From positions 1,674,001 through 1,738,000 of the forward strand of contig OZ251509.1 in the NCBI GenBank assembly GCA_965242855.1: a stretch of 64,000 nt of DNA, read 5' to 3'. The notes below the pieces were generated by a model that was not told the DNA's origin, did not search any database, and saw only the letters and a program-made list of their open reading frames with translations. Positions 34,201 through 37,200 of this stretch are shown here, piece after piece (position 1 is the stretch's first letter; every line of letters starts with the position of its first letter). This DNA is from WTGU01 sp965242855. GTDB lineage: Bacteria > Pseudomonadota > Alphaproteobacteria > UBA828. Both the position numbers and the translations under genes were made by a program.

Positions 34201-37200
34201 CGCCAGCCAGGACGGCCGTTGCGCCGGCGTCAGCGCATAGGAGATGGAGCCGTCCCCCGTCGCCGCCGGCAGGGTGAGCGAGCCCGCGGTCCTGGCCAGC
34301 CAGTGCTGCGGCTGGATCGTGGCCGCCCCGAAGGAAGGCGCGGTGTCGCGCACCCGGTAGGTCGGGTCGTTGGTGATGGCGTGGCTGCCGAGGCCGAGCA
34401 AGGCGGACTCGCCCTCCCGGTCGCGCAAGGTCATGCCGGAGGGCAGGGTCAGCGCGCCGGCGGCGATGGAGAGGCCGTCGCCGTCGAAGTCCGAGGGTTG
34501 CAACGTGTACTGGAACGCGAGCACCTGAGAGGCGTCTCGGCCGGTGCTCCGCGCCATCCCCCGGCTTATGTAGCCGTCATAGGCCGCCTGCCGGGTCCGG
34601 CCGCCGATGGCGAGCGCCAGGCTCGGAGTTCCGCTGCCGCCGAAGACGACCGCCTGATCGAAGGTGACCGCCACGATCACCACGGCCGGGGCGAAGCGGT
34701 TGGTGGCGGTCTGCCGCGGGTCCGCCCAGCCGGAGGGCTGATTGGTCCGGCAGCACGCCAGCTCCGTGGTGTCGAGTTTCACCTCCACCACCCGGGGCGG
34801 CGCCGACACCTTGTGGCCGGCGGCGCCGACCACGGCATGGGCGCCGAGGCCGAGCCGCGCGTCCTCGTTCTTGGCGTTGCGGATGGTCCCGCCGTTCAAC
34901 GTCAGCGCGGCGGCGGCGATGGAGATGCCGTTGGCGTCCCGGTCGTTCGTCGCCGCCGTGTAGCTGAACGTGATCTTGCTCTGCCCCGTAACGTGGCTCC
35001 CGACCGCCGTTCGGGCCTCGCTGCCGATGGTGAGCGCCAAGTTCGGCGTCCCCTCCACGGCGACCGTCTGGTCGAAGGTCACGTCGACCGTGATCGTCTC
35101 GCCGGCGGCGTAGGCGTCCCCCGACGCCGGGCTGGAGGTGATGGCGACGTCCGTCACCACCGGGTCGGTCACCACCGCAAGGGAGAAGGTGCGCGTCGCC
35201 GCGTCGCCGTCGGCGTCGGTGGCGGTGAGGGTGTAGGAGGCGGCGGCGGCGGCGGTGGTCGGCGTGCCGGAGATCGTCTGCGTGGCGGCGTTCCAGGCAA
35301 GGCCGGCAGGCAGGCTCAGCGTCGTGGCCGCGCCCGGCCCGGTGAGCGCGTAGGTCACGGTCCCGTCGCCGCCGGTCGCGGCCGGCAGCCGGTCGCTCGC
35401 CCGCAGGTTCAGGAGGTAGCGCCGCGTCTCCGCCTCCGACGCCGGGAAGGAGGGCGCCGCGTCCGCCACGCGCAGGGTCGAGTCGTTGGCGATGGCGTGG
35501 GAGCCGAGGCCGATCACGGCGTCCTCGCCCTCGGCGTCGCGGATCTCGCCGCTGCCCAGGGTCAGCGCGTTGGCGGCCACCGATACGCCGTCGCCGTCAT
35601 GGTCGCCGGGCCGGAGCTCGTAGTAGAACCCGGCGACGTTCACGTCCCCGGGCTGGTGCGCGCGGTTCGCGAGGATCCTGCTGAGGAACGAATCGTAGGC
35701 GGCCTGGCGGGTGGCGGAGCCGATGCCGAGCGCGACGTGCGGCGCGCCGGTGACGGCCACGGTCTGATCGAACGTCACCTCGACGTACACCAGGGCCGGG
35801 GGATACCGGTTGTGGTCGGTCTGCCGGGAGTCCGCCCAACCGTCCGGCTGGACGCCCCAGCAGCACCGCAGCCGGTTCGAATGGAGCTCCACTCCGGTGA
35901 TCTTCGGCGGGGCGGAGACCTTGTGGCCGGTCTGCGCGGCCAGGGCGCTGGCGCCGAGATCGAGGCGCGCGTCCTCGCCCTTGGCGTTGCGGACGGTGGC
36001 GCCGTTCAGGGCGAGGGCGCCGGCGGCGACGGCGATGCCGTCCGCGTCCCTGTCGGCGGTCCCCACCGTGTAGCTGAACGAGATTTTGCTCTCGCCGGTG
36101 GTGTGGCTCCCCGTCGCCTGCCGCGTGGTGGCGCCGATGGCGATGGCCAGTTGCGGCGCGCCGGTCACCGTCAAAACCTGGTCGAAGGTCACGTCGGCGG
36201 TGATCGTCTCGCCGGCGGCGTAGGTGTCGCCCGACGCCGGGTTGGAGGTGATGGCGACGCCCGTCGCCACCGGGTCGGTCACCACCGACAGGGCGAAGGT
36301 CGCGGTCGCCGTATCGCCGTCGACGTCGGTGGCGGTGAGCGTGTAGGACGCCGCCGCCGTTTCGCTCTGGGGCGCGCCGGAGAGCGTGCGCGTATCCGCC
36401 TCCCAGGAGAGGCCGGCGGGGAGCGACAGCGTCGCCGCCGCCCCCGGCCCGGTGAGCGTGTAGGTCACCGGCGCGTCGCCGCCGGTCGCCGCCGGCAGCT
36501 CGTCGCTGACCGCCACGTTCAGCAGGTAGGGCCGCGCCGCCACGGTTCCCAGGACCGGCGCGCCGTCCCGCACCCTGTGGCCGGAGTCGTCGGCGATGGC
36601 GTGGGTACCGAGCGAGAGGACCGCGGGCACGTTGCCGTTGCCCTTCAGGTGGGAGCCGGCCGGCAGGGTCAGGGCGTCCGCGCCGATGCTGATGCCGTCG
36701 CCGTCCCAATCGCTGGTCGTCACCGTGTAGCTGTAGCGATACGGGGCGATGCTGTAGGCCGCATGGTTCCACGGCACTTGCCGCGTGTTCGCCCCGATGG
36801 TGAGCGCGAGGCGGGGCCACCCCCCGTTCCCGCTGTGGACGACCCTCTGCGACCAGGACAGATCCACGTTGATGGTCTCGCCCACGTCGTAGGTGCCGTT
36901 GGCGCCGGGGCTGGAGCTGATGGTCACGCCGGTGACCCGCGCCGGCGTGTACACCTTGTGCGCCGAGGCGTTGGTGATGGCGTGCGCGCCCAGAGCGATC
37001 GCCGCGTTCGCGCCGTCGGCGTCGCGGATGGTGGCGCCGTTGAGGGTGAGCGCCGAGGCACCGATGGAGATGCCGTCGGCGTCCCGGTCGTTGGCGGTGA
37101 CGGTGTAGGCGAACACGAGCTCGTCGATTACCCACGAGGGGGGGTGGCCGGTCACCTGGCGCACGTCGTTGCCGATGGTGAGCGCCAGCCGCGGATTCCC